Positions 43,201 to 55,849 of a stretch of 64,000 nt of DNA are shown one piece after another. This stretch comes from Procambarus clarkii (Eukaryota > Arthropoda > Malacostraca > Decapoda > Cambaridae). A program made the translations under genes and the position numbers. The first letter of the stretch is position 1, and the number at the start of each line of letters is the position of its first letter. The notes under the pieces are model-generated. The model did not search any database. It saw only the letters and a list, made by a program, of their open reading frames with translations, and was not told the origin of the DNA. Where the stretch lies: positions 29,416,597 through 29,480,596 of the forward strand of contig NC_091198.1 of the NCBI RefSeq assembly GCF_040958095.1. The letters run 5' to 3'.

Positions 43201-46200
43201 CTGGCCCAAGCACCTGAGAGCAGCACAGCGACAGTAACATGTTAGGTTCCTACACTGGGTAGACACCTGGCCCAAGCACCTGAGAGCAGCACAGCGACAG
43301 TAACATGTTAGGTTCCTTACACTGGGTAGACACCTGGCCCAAGCACCTGAGAGCAGCACAGCGACAGTAACATGTTAGGTTCCTACACTGGGTAGACACC
43401 TGGCCCAAGCACCTGAGAGCAGCACAGCGACAGTAACATGTTAGGTTCCTACACTGGGTAGACACCTGGCCCAAGCACCTGAGAGCAGCACAGCGACAGT
43501 AACATGTTAGGTTCCTTACACTGGGTAGACACCTGGCCCAAGCACCTGAGAGCAGCACAGCGACAGTAACATGTTAGGTTCCTAACTGGGTAGACACCTG
43601 GCCCAAGCACCTGAGAGCAGCACAGCGACAGTAACATGTTAGGTTCCTACACTGGGTAGACACCTGGCCCAAGCACCTGAGAGCAGCACAGCGACAGTAA
43701 CATGTTAGGTTCCTTACACTGGGTAGACACCTGGCCCAAGCACCTGAGAGCAGCACAGCGACAGTAACATGTTAGGTTCCTACACTGGGTAGACACCTGG
43801 CCCAAGCACCTGAGAGCAGCACAGCGACAGTAACATGTTAGGTTCCTACACTGGGTAGACACCTGGCCCAAGCACCTGAGAGCAGCACAGCGACAGTAAC
43901 ATGTTAGGTTCCTTACACTGGGTAGACACCTGGCCCAAGCACCTGAGAGCAGCACAGCGACAGTAACATGTTAGGTTCCTTACACTGGGTAGACACCTGG
44001 CCCAAGCACCTGAGAGCAGCACAGCGACAGTAACATGTTAGGTTCCTACACTGGGTAGACACCTGGCCCAAGCACCTGAGAGCAGCACAGCGACAGTAAC
44101 ATGTTAGGTTCCTTACACTGGGTAGACACCTGGCCCAAGCACCTGAGAGCAGCACAGCGACAGTAACATGTTAGGTTCCTTACACTGGGTAGACACCTGG
44201 CCCAAGCACCTGAGAGCAGCACAGCGACAGTAACATGTTAGGTTCCTTACACTGGGTAGACACCTGGCCCAAGCACCTGAGAGCAGCACAGCGACAGTAA
44301 CATGTTAGGTTCCTACACTGGGTAGACACCTGGCCCAAGCACCTGAGAGCAGCACAGCGACAGTAACATGTTAGGTTCCTTACACTGGGTAGACACCTGG
44401 CCCAAGCACCTGAGAGCAGCACAGCGACAGTAACATGTTAGGTTCCTTACACTGGGTAGACACCTGGCCCAAGCACCTGAGAGCAGCACAGCGACAGTAA
44501 CATGTTAGGTTCCTTACACTGGGTAGACACCTGGCCCAAGCACCTGAGAGCAGCACAGCGACAGTAACATGTTAGGTTCCTTACACTGGGTAGACACCTG
44601 GCCCAAGCACCTGAGAGCAGCACAGCGACAGTAACATGTTAGGTTCCTACACTGGGTAGACACCTGGCCCAAGCACCTGAGAGCAGCACAGCGACAGTAA
44701 CATGTTAGGTTCCTTACACTGGGTAGACACCTGGCCCAAGCACCTGAGAGCAGCACAGCGACAGTAACATGTTAGGTTCCTTACACTGGGTAGACACCTG
44801 GCCCAAGCACCTGAGAGCAGCACAGCGACAGTAACATGTTAGGTTCCTTACACTGGGTAGACACCTGGCCCAAGCACCTGAGAGCAGCACAGCGACAGTA
44901 ACATGTTAGGTTCCTTACACTGGGTAGACACCTGGCCCAAGCACCTGAGAGCAGCACAGCGACAGTAACATGTTAGGTTCCTACACTGGGTAGACACCTG
45001 GCCCAAGCACCTGAGAGCAGCACAGCGACAGTAACATGTTAGGTTCCTTACACTGGGTAGACACCTGGCCCAAGCACCTGAGAGCAGCACAGCGACAGTA
45101 ACATGTTAGGTTCCTTACACTGGGTAGACACCTGGCCCAAGCACCTGAGAGCAGCACAGCGACAGTAACATGTTAGGTTCCTTACACTGGGTAGACACCT
45201 GGCCCAAGCACCTGAGAGCAGCACAGCGACAGTAACATGTTAGGTTCCTTACACTGGGTAGACACCTGGCCCAAGCACCTGAGAGCAGCACAGCGACAGT
45301 AACATGTTAGGTTCCTTACACTGGGTAGACACCTGGCCCAAGCACCTGAGAGCAGCACAGCGACAGTAACATGTTAGGTTCCTTACACTGGGTAGACACC
45401 TGGCCCAAGCACCTGAGAGCAGCACAGCGACAGTAACATGTTAGGTTCCTTACACTGGGTAGACACCTGGCCCAAGCACCTGAGAGCAGCACAGCGACAG
45501 TAACATGTTAGGTTCCTTACACTGGGTAGACACCTGGCCCAAGCACCTGAGAGCAGCACAGCGACAGTAACATGTTAGGTTCCTTACACTGGGTAGACAC
45601 CTGGCCCAAGCACCTGAGAGCAGCACAGCGACAGTAACATGTTAGGTTCCTTACACTGGGTAGACACCTGGCCCAAGCACCTGAGAGCAGCACAGCGACA
45701 GTAACATGTTAGGTTCCTTACACTGGGTAGACACCTGGCCCAAGCACCTGAGAGCAGCACAGCGACAGTAACATGTTAGGTTCCTTACACTGGGTAGACA
45801 CCTGGCCCAAGCACCTGAGAGCAGCACAGCGACAGTAACATGTTAGGTTCCTTACACTGGGTAGACACCTGGCCCAAGCACCTGAGAGCAGCACAGCGAC
45901 AGTAACATGTTAGGTTCCTTACACTGGGTAGACACCTGGCCCAAGCACCTGAGAGCAGCACAGCGACAGTAACATGTTAGGTTCCTTACACTGGGTAGAC
46001 ACCTGGCCCAAGCACCTGAGAGCAGCACAGCGACAGTAACATGTTAGGTTCCTTACACTGGGTAGACACCTGGCCCAAGCACCTGAGAGCAGCACAGCGA
46101 CAGTAACATGTTAGGTTCCTTACACTGGGTAGACACCTGGCCCAAGCACCTGAGAGCAGCACAGCGACAGTAACATGTTAGGTTCCTTACACTGGGTAGA

Positions 46201-49200
46201 CACCTGGCCCAAGCACCTGAGAGCAGCACAGCGACAGTAACATGTTAGGTTCCTTACACTGGGTAGACACCTGGCCCAAGCACCTGAGAGCAGCACAGCG
46301 ACAGTAACATGTTAGGTTCCTTACACTGGGTAGACACCTGGCCCAAGCACCTGAGAGCAGCACAGCGACAGTAACATGTTAGGTTCCTTACACTGGGTAG
46401 ACACCTGGCCCAAGCACCTGAGAGCAGCACAGCGACAGTAACATGTTAGGTTCCTTACACTGGGTAGACACCTGGCCCAAGCACCTGAGAGCAGCACAGC
46501 GACAGTAACATGTTAGGTTCCTTACACTGGGTAGACACCTGGCCCAAGCACCTGAGAGCAGCACAGCGACAGTAACATGTTAGGTTCCTTACACTGGGTA
46601 GACACCTGGCCCAAGCACCTGAGAGCAGCACAGCGACAGTAACATGTTAGGTTCCTTACACTGGGTAGACACCTGGCCCAAGCACCTGAGAGCAGCACAG
46701 CGACAGTAACATGTTAGGTTCCTACACTGGGTAGACACCTGGCCCAAGCACCTGAGAGCAGCACAGCGACAGTAACATGTTAGGTTCCTTACACTGGGTA
46801 GACACCTGGCCCAAGCACCTGAGAGCAGCACAGCGACAGTAACATGTTAGGTTCCTTACACTGGGTAGACACCTGGCCCAAGCACCTGAGNNNNNNNNNN
46901 NNNNNNNNNNNNNNNNNNNNNNNNNNNNNNNNNNNNNNNNNNNNNNNNNNNNNNNNNNNNNNNNNNNNNNNNNNNNNNNNNNNNNNNNNNNNNNNNNNNN
47001 NNNNNNNNNNNNNNNNNNNNNNNNNNNNNNNNNNNNNNNNNNNNNNNNNNNNNNNNNNNNNNNNNNNNNNNNNNNNNNNNNNNNNNNNNNNNNNNNNNNN
47101 NNNNNNNNNNNNNNNNNNNNNNNNNNNNNNNNNNNNNNNNNNNNNNNNNNNNNNNNNNNNNNNNNNNNNNNNNNNNNNNNNNNNNNNNNNNNNNNNNNNN
47201 NNNNNNNNNNNNNNNNNNNNNNNNNNNNNNNNNNNNNNNNNNNNNNNNNNNNNNNNNNNNNNNNNNNNNNNNNNNNNNNNNNNNNNNNNNNNNNNNNNNN
47301 NNNNNNNNNNNNNNNNNNNNNNNNNNNNNNNNNNNNNNNNNNNNNNNNNNNNNNNNNNNNNNNNNNNNNNNNNNNNNNNNNNNNNNNNNNACATGTTAGG
47401 TTCCTTACACTGGGTAGACACCTGGCCCAAGCACCTGAGAGCAGCACAGCGACAGTAACATGTTAGGTTCCTTACACTGGGTAGACACCTGGCCCAAGCA
47501 CCTGAGAGCAGCACAGCGACAGTAACATGTTAGGTTCCTTACACTGGGTAGACACCTGGCCCAAGCACCTGAGAGCAGCACAGCGACAGTAACATGTTAG
47601 GTTCCTTACACTGGGTAGACACCTGGCCCAAGCACCTGAGAGCAGCACAGCGACAGTAACATGTTAGGTTCCTTACACTGGGTAGACACCTGGCCCAAGC
47701 ACCTGAGAGCAGCACAGCGACAGTAACATGTTAGGTTCCTTACACTGGTACTGGCCCAAGCACCTGAGAGCAGCACAGCGACAGTAACATGTTAGGTTCC
47801 TTACACTGGGTAGACACCTGGCCCAAGCACCTGAGAGCAGCACAGCGACAGTAACATGTTAGGTTCCTTACACTGGGTAGACACCTGGCCCAAGCACCTG
47901 AGAGCAGCACAGCGACAGTAACATGTTAGGTTCCTTACACTGGGTAGACACCTGGCCCAAGCACCTGAGAGCAGCACAGCGACAGTAACATGTTAGGTTC
48001 CTTACACTGGGTAGACACCGGCCCAAGCACCTGAGAGCAGCACAGCGACAGTAACATGTTAGGTTCCTTACACTGGGTAGACACCTGGCCCCAAGCACCT
48101 GAGAGCAGCACAGCGGACAGTAACATGTTAGGTTCCTTACACTGGGTAGACACCTGGCCCAAGCACCTGAGAGCAGCACAGCGACAGTAACATGTTAGGT
48201 TCCTTACACTGGGTAGACACCTGGCCCAAGCACCTGAGAGCAGCCACAGCGACAGTAACATGTTAGGTTCCTTAACACTGGGTAGACACCTGGCCAAGCA
48301 CCTGAGAGCAGCACAGCGACAGTAACATGTTAGGTTCCTTACACTGGGTAGACACCTGGCCCAAGCACCTGAGAGCAGCACAGCGACAGTAACATGTTAG
48401 GTTCCTTAACACTGGGTAGACACCTGGCCCAAGCACCTGAGAGCAGCACAGCGACAGTAACATGTTAGGTTCCTTACCACTGGGTAGGACACTGGGTAGA
48501 CACCTGGCCCAAGCACCTGAGAGCAGCACAGCGACAGTAACATGTTAGGTTCCTAACACTGGGTAGACACCTGGCCCAAGCACCTGAGAGCAGCACAGCG
48601 ACAGTAACATGTTAGGTTCCTTACACTGGGTAGACACCTGGCCCAAGCACCTGAGAGCAGCACAGCGACAGTAACATGTTAGGTTCCTAACACTGGGTAG
48701 ACACCTGGCCCAAGCACCTGAGAGCAGCACAGCGACAGTAACATGTTAGGTTCCTTACACTGGGTAGACACCTGGCCCAAGCACCTGAGAGCAGCACAGC
48801 GACAGTAACATGTTAGGTTCCTAACACTGGGTAGACACCTGGCCCAAGCACCTGAGAGCAGCACAGCGACAGTAACATGTTAGGTTCCTAACACTGGGTA
48901 GACACCTGGCCCAAGCACCTGAGAGCAGCACAGCGACAGTAACATGTTAGGTTCCTTACACTGGGTAGACACCTGGCCCAAGCACCTGAGAGCAGCACAG
49001 CGACAGTAACATGTTAGGTTCCTAACACTGGGTAGACACCTGGCCCAAGCACCTGAGAGCAGCACAGCGACAGTAACATGTTAGGTTCCTAACACTGGGT
49101 AGACACCTGGCCCAAGCACCTGAGAGCAGCACAGCGACAGTAACATGTTAGGTTCCTTACACTGGGTAGACACCTGGCCCAAGCACCTGAGAGCAGCACA

Positions 49201-49419
49201 GCGACAGTAACATGTTAGGTTCCTTACACTGGGTAGACACCTGGCCCAAGCACCTGAGAGCAGCACAGCGACAGTAACATGTTAGGTTCCTTACACTGGG
49301 TAGACACCTGGCCCAAGCACCTGAGAGCAGCACAGCGACAGTAACATGTTAGGTTCCTTACACTGGGTAGACACCTGGCCCAAGCACCTGAGAGCAGCAC
49401 AGCGACAGTAACATGTTAG
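37222..49419. repeat. 12.2-kb satellite array, 67-bp unit
   Basis: About 180 head-to-tail units of 67 bp, each with ACATGTTAGGTTCC, a TACACTGGGTAGACACC stretch, GGCCCAAGCACCTGAGAG and CAGCACAGCGACAGTA. Length classes are set at one site: CCTAC (66 bp), CCTTAC or CCTAAC (67 bp), CCTTAAC (68 bp). 45100-46700 is a near-perfect block of the 67-bp class. 41940-45000 mixes 66- and 67-bp units. 38430-40780 mixes the A-containing classes. Indel-rich stretches lie at about 37370-38280 and 40800-41720. Repeated minus-strand ORFs (around MLLSGAWARCLPSVRNLTCY) are by-products. Confidence 0.97.
46891..47390. other. Assembly gap (500 N)
   Basis: Exactly 500 Ns inside the satellite, with the same unit on both sides. 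The round number suggests a placeholder of unknown true size. Confidence 0.99.
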
Positions 49420-49607
49420 CAGTTATGAACGCCATAAGGAAAAGATACCTGTGGCTGCTAGCGTACATGGACAGTAAGCAAAGGCAAGTGTGTGTGCACT
49501 GTGGGGTTGAAAGTCCGGTGTAGTCCCCGAAAAGTCATGAGGCTCTGTGGCATGGAGGTTTTGGCTTTCACAACATTAACTCGTAGCCAGTTCAACGGGT
49601 TTATAAA
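49420..49607. other. Unique spacer between satellite and LINE copy D
   Basis: No gene seen. It separates the satellite edge from the left target duplication of copy D. Confidence 0.6.
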
Positions 49608-49609
49608 CT

Positions 49610-49622
49610 TATGGGTGAAAAA
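49610..49622. repeat. Left target-site duplication of LINE copy D
   Basis: TATGGGTGAAAAA, matched exactly at 57258-57270. Confidence 0.85.
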
Positions 49623-49983
49623 GTAAGTAATTATCAAAAGAAGGTGACAAGCTGGGAAGGCTATGTAGTACCATCAAATATGCAGGATATTAAAGAGACG
49701 CTAAATATCAGCCGTCAAAGATTGAGGAAAGATGTACACGTTCATACGTAGTTGCATTACTGCTATATGAATCCGGGTCCAGGACATTCAACAATGATAT
49801 GCACGACTGTATGAGGGACAATGCAGTTTGGCCAATAAGGAGCAGGGCAGTGCCCCATTAAGTGTCAAGTGAGTTAAATGTGTATGGCCAGTATGTAACC
49901 TCACCAGAGCCATTTCCTACCTCTGATTACAGTGGTAGATGGAAGGCCACAGGGACACGCTACGCTTTAGAGCACGCAGTTTG

Positions 49984-50646
49984 TTACCAGTAACAGACGA
50001 CCAGCGACCCCTGCCAACTGGGAAGGATTGAGAAATATATAACTAAGTAGAAGTCTAAATAAGGAACATCTTTAAGGGAGATGGGACAAGTGCAGATAAC
50101 CTCCTTAGCAGCAGCATATGCACGCTCATTTAAGCACACACTAATATGGCTGGGAAACCAGCAAAACTCCACTGTTTAAAATCTGCTGGAGATAAGGAAC
50201 ATCCAGTGTTGAATTTCGACTACCAAAGGAAAGACTATATTAAAGGACTCCAGAGCCATGAGGGCACTGCGAGAGTTAACTGCAACAACAAAGGAAGATT
50301 GACAGCGAGAAAGCAGTTGACATAGCACATACAAAATAGCATAAAGTTCTGCCGTTAGGATGGTAGTCTCTGGAGGCAGGCAACTCACATAGGTGTGGTC
50401 AGGAAAAACCACAGAGTCGCCTTTACCGACTGCAGACTTGGACCCATTTGTGAAGACAGAAATAAAGAGGGAGTGTGAAGAAGAGTGTGTAAACAAAAGG
50501 CATTTCAGAACTGTAGGAGGGGTAAAAGCTTTAGTTTCGTGGGTCAAGGTTTTAACAAACTTTGGAAGGGAGGCCCTCCATGGGGGCCAGATTGGAACGT
50601 CATGAGAAGAAATATTGGTAACACAAACCGAAAGAGAACCTTGCAA
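49984..50646 (-). pseudogene. LINE copy D RNase H remnant
   Basis: Two frames (50176-50646 and 49984-50172). Catalytic acids are lost at three of four sites: FTNGSKS for FTDGSKS, VNSRSAL for VDSRSAL, NERAYAAAKE for NERADAAAKE. Only AELYAIL is kept. The domain is dead. Confidence 0.8.
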
Positions 50647-51102
50647 GCGAGACTACCGTACAGAAAGAGGTAGGTGGTGAAAGGGAACAGGGACCACAGG
50701 AGGGATAATGGTCAAAGTACAATACGAGCGAGAGTGAGTGTTGTCGGGACCGTGCAAGGTACTGGTATCATGTCTCTACAGGATGTCAGTTTCAACATAC
50801 AGGCTTAGGGTAGGAGTCAAACGTAAGGCACCAGAGCTGAAGTGTAACCCAGTATTGTGCAAAGCATGAAGACTGCGAAGAGTAGGAGAGGCAGACGAGT
50901 AAGCAGGAGTAATCGAGTAAGCAGACGAGTAAGCAAAAATAATTGAGTTCAGATAGCACGAGAGAGGAGTATAAAGAGAGGAGCGTGCACCTATTTGCTC
51001 CCCAAGAAGAGACAAGACCTTAAGTAAGTTAGGGGCCTTAGAGCATTCAACTCAGAGGTAAGAGATATGAGACGACCAAGACAAACGAGTGTCAAACATT
51101 AA

Positions 51103-53934
51103 CCCTTTAGTTGCACAACACATCATATGATGAGTTGAGTGACTTGCAGTAACTTGCATTTCATATGATGTTTTGGAGTACCGCGCAAGATTTGAAAGGC
51201 CCGCGGGGTATAGGGGGTCTCCGTACGCTGCCCAGGGGCTATAGTAAACAGCCGCCATTTTGAAAAAAATCCAGCTCACGCTACCATCGCGTGGGAGGCT
51301 TCGGTTGCCCAGCAGCCACCATGTCGAGCGCATGACCGAACGCTTCCCGGGCATGCACTACGCAATCACTCACCCAAGAGCAAATAACCAGTGAATTATT
51401 TTCTGATGGCGAGGAAAGTGATTTTGATGACTCTGACATTGATAAAGACTACACACAATTGACCGATGATGATAGCATGGACAGTGAAAATGAGATACAG
51501 CCGCCTCCTATGGCGAGGCCTATACACTCACCCATGCCACCTCGCCCAGTGTCTACTCCAATTCACGACCACACAGTTCCTGTGCTTATTTAGAGTCTGA
51601 GGATATTTTCGGTGACGAGGCAGAGGAAGGTGACTCTTTCTGGTTTTAGTAAAGTGGAATCAGAACATAAGTGTTACCGAGCTTGGTGCCAGTACCAGTG
51701 GTGTTACTGGGCGAGAATTTGTTGCGTCAGCAGCGTCTCGCCCAGCCAAGCGCCACCACATGGAACAACATGAGGCACCAAGAGCCTCATATTCACGTGC
51801 TTCCACCTCACGTGCACGTAGCGGCCGTACTGTGTGTAGATGGGCTTCAGCTCCTGGTCCACGGGGTGCATCGCTTCCTCGCCGTGGTGCCCCTGTTGCG
51901 TCCCCTGCGTCTCGCAGGACACCAGGTGTACTAGTGTGGAGTGATGGTGCTGGTTTTATTCCTCGAATTCCTGCCTTTGACAATAAAGACGTTGGGATTA
52001 CAGAGCTTTTCCCTGATAATGGAGAGGATATGAGTGAATTGGATTATTTTACAGCATTCTATAATGAGCCGCTCATGGAATATATTGTACACCAAACGAA
52101 CCTTCATGCGGCTCATCTGATTAGAAGAAAGATAACAGAATTTTCACGATTGCAACGTTGGAAAACCACCAATGTAGGTGAAATGTATGTTGATGAAACA
52201 CTGTGTCAAACACACTATCACAGATTACTAGAGCAAAGATCCAACTATTCCAATACCTTTTTTGGAATTACTTGCATTTTGCAAGTAATGAGGACCAGAC
52301 AGAGGATGATAGACTTTGGCGAGTCAGGCACTATATGAATGAAGTGATTGGAAAATTAAGAGATTTTTACGAACCAGCATAGGTTCGTAAAATTCAAATC
52401 CATTCGAATTCAAACACGTCCATTCAAAGGACGTGTTTCATTCAAGCAGTATATTCACTCCAAACGAAACAGATTTGGATTGAAATTCTTTGTACTGTGT
52501 TACTGTGAAACAGGATACGTGTTACACATGATTCTGTATTTAGCTAGCGATGTAGACATTCCCGGTAACGACGAACATGGTTTCTCGGGTAGTGTGGTGA
52601 AGTCACTGATGGCACCATGGATGAACATCACACCATGGATGGCACCATGGATGAACAAGGGCCACATCCTATACACAGATAATTACTATACAAGTCCATT
52701 GCTTGCTAGGTTCTTGGTTGAAAATAGAACCGGATTGGTTGGCACAGTAAAGGCACAAAGAAGGGAAATGCCAGTGTTTGACGGTGGACTTGCAGTTGGT
52801 GAGTGCAAAGTACGGAAATGTGATCAAATACTCTCGGTACGGTGGAAAGACAAGAGAAAAGTGAACCTGCTGACAACCGTTCATGAGGGTACAATGGTGA
52901 ACAGTGGCAAGGTGCACCGTGTAACGAAAGAACCAGTATATAAGCCAGATTGTGTTCTTGACTACAATATCAACATGCATTTGATTGACAAGACTGACAT
53001 GATGGTTGGCACTATCAAGTGTGCGGAAAACATTGAAATGGACGAAAAGAGTGTTTTTCCATCTTGTTGACATGAGCAAGTTGAACAGCTGAAATTTGTA
53101 TCTGGTGAAAACTGGACGTAAACCTGTGTTCCGTTCATTTGCTTTTACACTTGCAACACAGTTATTAGCAAGATGCCTTTCACCAACACAAACTAAAGAA
53201 TTTGCCACCAGCTGGCAAGCGTGCAATAGACCAATGTGAATGCCTAGTATGTAAAACAACAAAACGGAGAGAACAGAAACGTAAAATGGCACAAACATGG
53301 TGTGAAGCGTGCGCAGTTCCATTGTGTGCTGTCCACTGCTTCAACGACTACCACTTGCTCCAAGAATTCTAAATGTGCAATAATAGTGCAAAAACCTGTA
53401 TATGTTGTGTGCTACTGTGTACATATAAAATAATGAACATTGTGATTACATAATATAATGGCGTAATGGAAAACATTTGTATGCGCATGTGTATACTTGA
53501 TGTATGCGATTTATGATTTATTCGATTTATAAGATGTATGCAATTTCGATGTGTACGATTTATTGGCAATAACTGTGATGTAACATTATGTGCAACACAA
53601 TTAGTGACTAATATTGCAAATAATACAGGCCTAGACACTATAAATAATGACGCGAAAATAAATTCGTGGCAACTGTGGCAACTGTAGCTGCTTGAAGACT
53701 GCACGCGACGCCTCCGGGACGCACCGTGCATGAGCGAACATGCAAATAATGACGTCATCGCCCATCTTGTCAGCCCAATTACGTCGCCGGTATGTACAAC
53801 TGATTTTTTTTATTCCTCCCGTGACCGGGGAACACGACTTAACAGATTAGGAAGAAAAAATATATATATATATATTTTTTTTTTGTATGCGCCTGTGGGT
53901 GACAAATGCTAAATAGCCAGACACCATTTAAGGG
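51103..53934 (+). mobile_element. piggyBac-type DNA transposon, nested in LINE copy D
   Basis: 2832 bp flanked by TTAA at 51099-51102 and 53935-53938. Ends are CCCTTTAG on the left and TTTAAGGG on the right (short imperfect inverted repeats). LINE copy D reads through either side of the TTAA, so the empty site can be reconstructed from copies A and C. Encodes a decayed piggyBac transposase in plus orientation. Confidence 0.9.
51380..53372 (+). pseudogene. piggyBac transposase, broken
   Basis: An acidic N-terminus (FSDGEESDFDDSDIDKDY) starts near 51390 and hits a stop at about 51590. 51760-52338 holds the DDE_Tnp_1_7-type N-terminal domain (FFGITC, then in another frame a DDRLWRVR-like segment). 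After stops near 52380, 52480-53070 has the LKFFVLCYCETGYVL and LYTDNYYTSPLLARFL regions (second catalytic Asp in TDN) and DKTDMMVG (third). The first catalytic region (the expected DE before FKGR near 52410) is not recognisable, so that acid is lost. 52609-52655 has a small internal tandem duplication (APWMN twice). The C-terminus ends in a Cys-rich finger (CECLVCK...WCEACAVPLC..CF) at about 53230-53340. Confidence 0.8.
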
Positions 53935-53938
53935 TTAA

Positions 53939-55287
53939 CTCCAAAAGTTTAGCAGAATATTTGAACAAAGGGGGATTACCATAAAGTGACGAAGAGGGAC
54001 AAAGAACGACCTGCTTCAGAGAAAAAGTCATAGCATAAGATTTAGTTGTAGAGAACTTGAAGTCATGATTGGTGGCCCAGGGCAACACGGCATCAATTGC
54101 AATTTGAAGGTGCAGTTGGAGGAAAGGCGAATCATCACCTCGACAGCAAAGGGTAAGATGGTCAACATAGAGAGCTGAGAAAATGCCAGAGGAAGGGAGG
54201 AATGAAGACCATTGAGTTCAACCAGGAAAAAGAGTAATGCTCAGAACACTACTTTGGGGTACACCTTCGTATTGCTGAAATGGGCAGAGAGTGGTACCAG
54301 GCCTCACTCTAAATGAACGACTAGAAAGAAAGCTTTGTAGGAGGAGAGGGAGATTACCACGAAGGCCAAAAGAACAGAGTTGGGACAGAATATGGCATCT
54401 TCAGGTGTGTTGCAAGCCTTTTCCAAGTCAAAAAGGACAGCAATAACGAAAGTTTTTGCAGCAAAGGCAGTACAAATATAGACCTCGAAGTTCATCAAAA
54501 TATTAGTCATGCTGTGACACTTGTGAAAGCCAAATTGAGAAGGGGAAGAGGTGGTGATAGTGTTCCAAGAACCACATAAGACTGACACTGACCATTCGTT
54601 AAAAAGAGTTTGCAGATGTGTCTCGTGAGGGCAATGGGGCAGAAGTCCTTAGGGGATGTCTCTAGAAGCTCTGGTTTCCGAATAGGAAGAACAAGCCAGT
54701 CCACAAGGATTAACGAGGACTCCCAAATACCGTTATACAGATCCAGTAAATACTGAAACGTGCATGGTGGGAGATGTCAAAACATCTCATAATGAATGTC
54801 ATCTGAGTCCGCTATTGTAGAATCGCAGAGGGTCAAAGCAGACTGGAGGTTGGAGAGAGAGATGGAATCGTTATAGAGAAGTTGGAGATGCGTGCAAAAA
54901 TCTAAGGGACAAGATTCAAAAAGGAGCTTACGAATAAGGAACGATGGTGAAAGATGAGAACCAGAGCTAACAGTCGAAAGGTTCGAATCTGGTTGTGTCG
55001 AGACCGACACTGGATCCCCCACAATAGAACCACGGAGGTGAAGGACTGATGAGACATCGAACAAACTTACCAGCTATCTTGCAGATTTTCTTCCAGATTT
55101 GGGGCTGAGGAGAGTCGGTCATAATGGTTGAGACAAAGTTTCGAACTCTCCGATCGGAAAGAGTAGCATGTAGGCTTAATACATTCCAGTCAGCCTTGGC
55201 AAACTGCCACCTATGGAAGGAGAGGGGGAGGGTGAAAAGAGAAAAAGGTAATAAGGATGGGGAAATGGTTACGGTTATGGAGGTCAT
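53939..55287 (-). pseudogene. LINE copy D reverse transcriptase remnant
   Basis: Minus pieces 54304-54588 (SQFGFHKC, AVLFDLEKACNTP), 54507-54704 (LPIRKPELLETSPKDFCPIALT) and 54777-55064 match copy B and A in order. It is continued beyond the piggyBac at 50776-51098. Confidence 0.78.
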
Positions 55288-55317
55288 AAAGAACCCGCCA
55301 TGTGAAAACTAAATAAA

Positions 55318-55780
55318 GAGAAGACGAGCAGAGAAAAAGATCCAGACAGGAGATGGTGCGAGTGCAGGAGTCAACATAAGTGGGTTAACCGGAATTCAGA
55401 AGAGACTGAGAAGATAGGACAAATGGTTCGAGAAGGCGGAACCGTGTGATTGTCAAAACATCACCCCATAGGGTATGCCGACAGTTAAAATCACCAAAAA
55501 GAAGCACAAATTCAAGTAATGAGTCCATCAAGTGTTTAAGATGAGGAAGAGAAAGTGGGACTTTAGGGGGAAATAAATGGAACCGACTGTATACTTACAA
55601 AGATATGAGCTGCAGAACACTGAATGTGCGATTGAAAAAAGTAGGGGGATGAAGGGATTATCAGCCAGCCAAAGTCAAAGGCGGAGGTGGGGAGAGAAAA
55701 GAATAACCACAGAAGTGACCAGGACGAGCGCCAAGCAACGGCTTTTACAGACACGAAGTGATGAAAACTGCATTATCAGA
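55318..55780 (-). pseudogene. LINE copy D endonuclease remnant
   Basis: The sense strand reads KVPLSLPHLKHLMDSL, then LLFGDFNCRHTLWGD, retaining the GDFN..H..WG motif, but in broken frames. Confidence 0.7.
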
Positions 55781-55849
55781 AGTGATGAAAGTTGACATAA
55801 AATCAACGAATATTCCATTGAAGAATAGACATTGTCAAGTATGGAGAGA

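Noticed and set aside
37303-49266. Dozens of minus-strand ORFs repeating MLLSGAWARCLPSVRNLTCY
   Set aside because: Translations of the 67-bp satellite. Frames change with every length variant and two span the N gap.
37222-49419. CRISPR-like array of regularly spaced repeats
   Set aside because: The whole 67-bp unit is conserved head to tail with no unique spacers, and the genome is eukaryotic.
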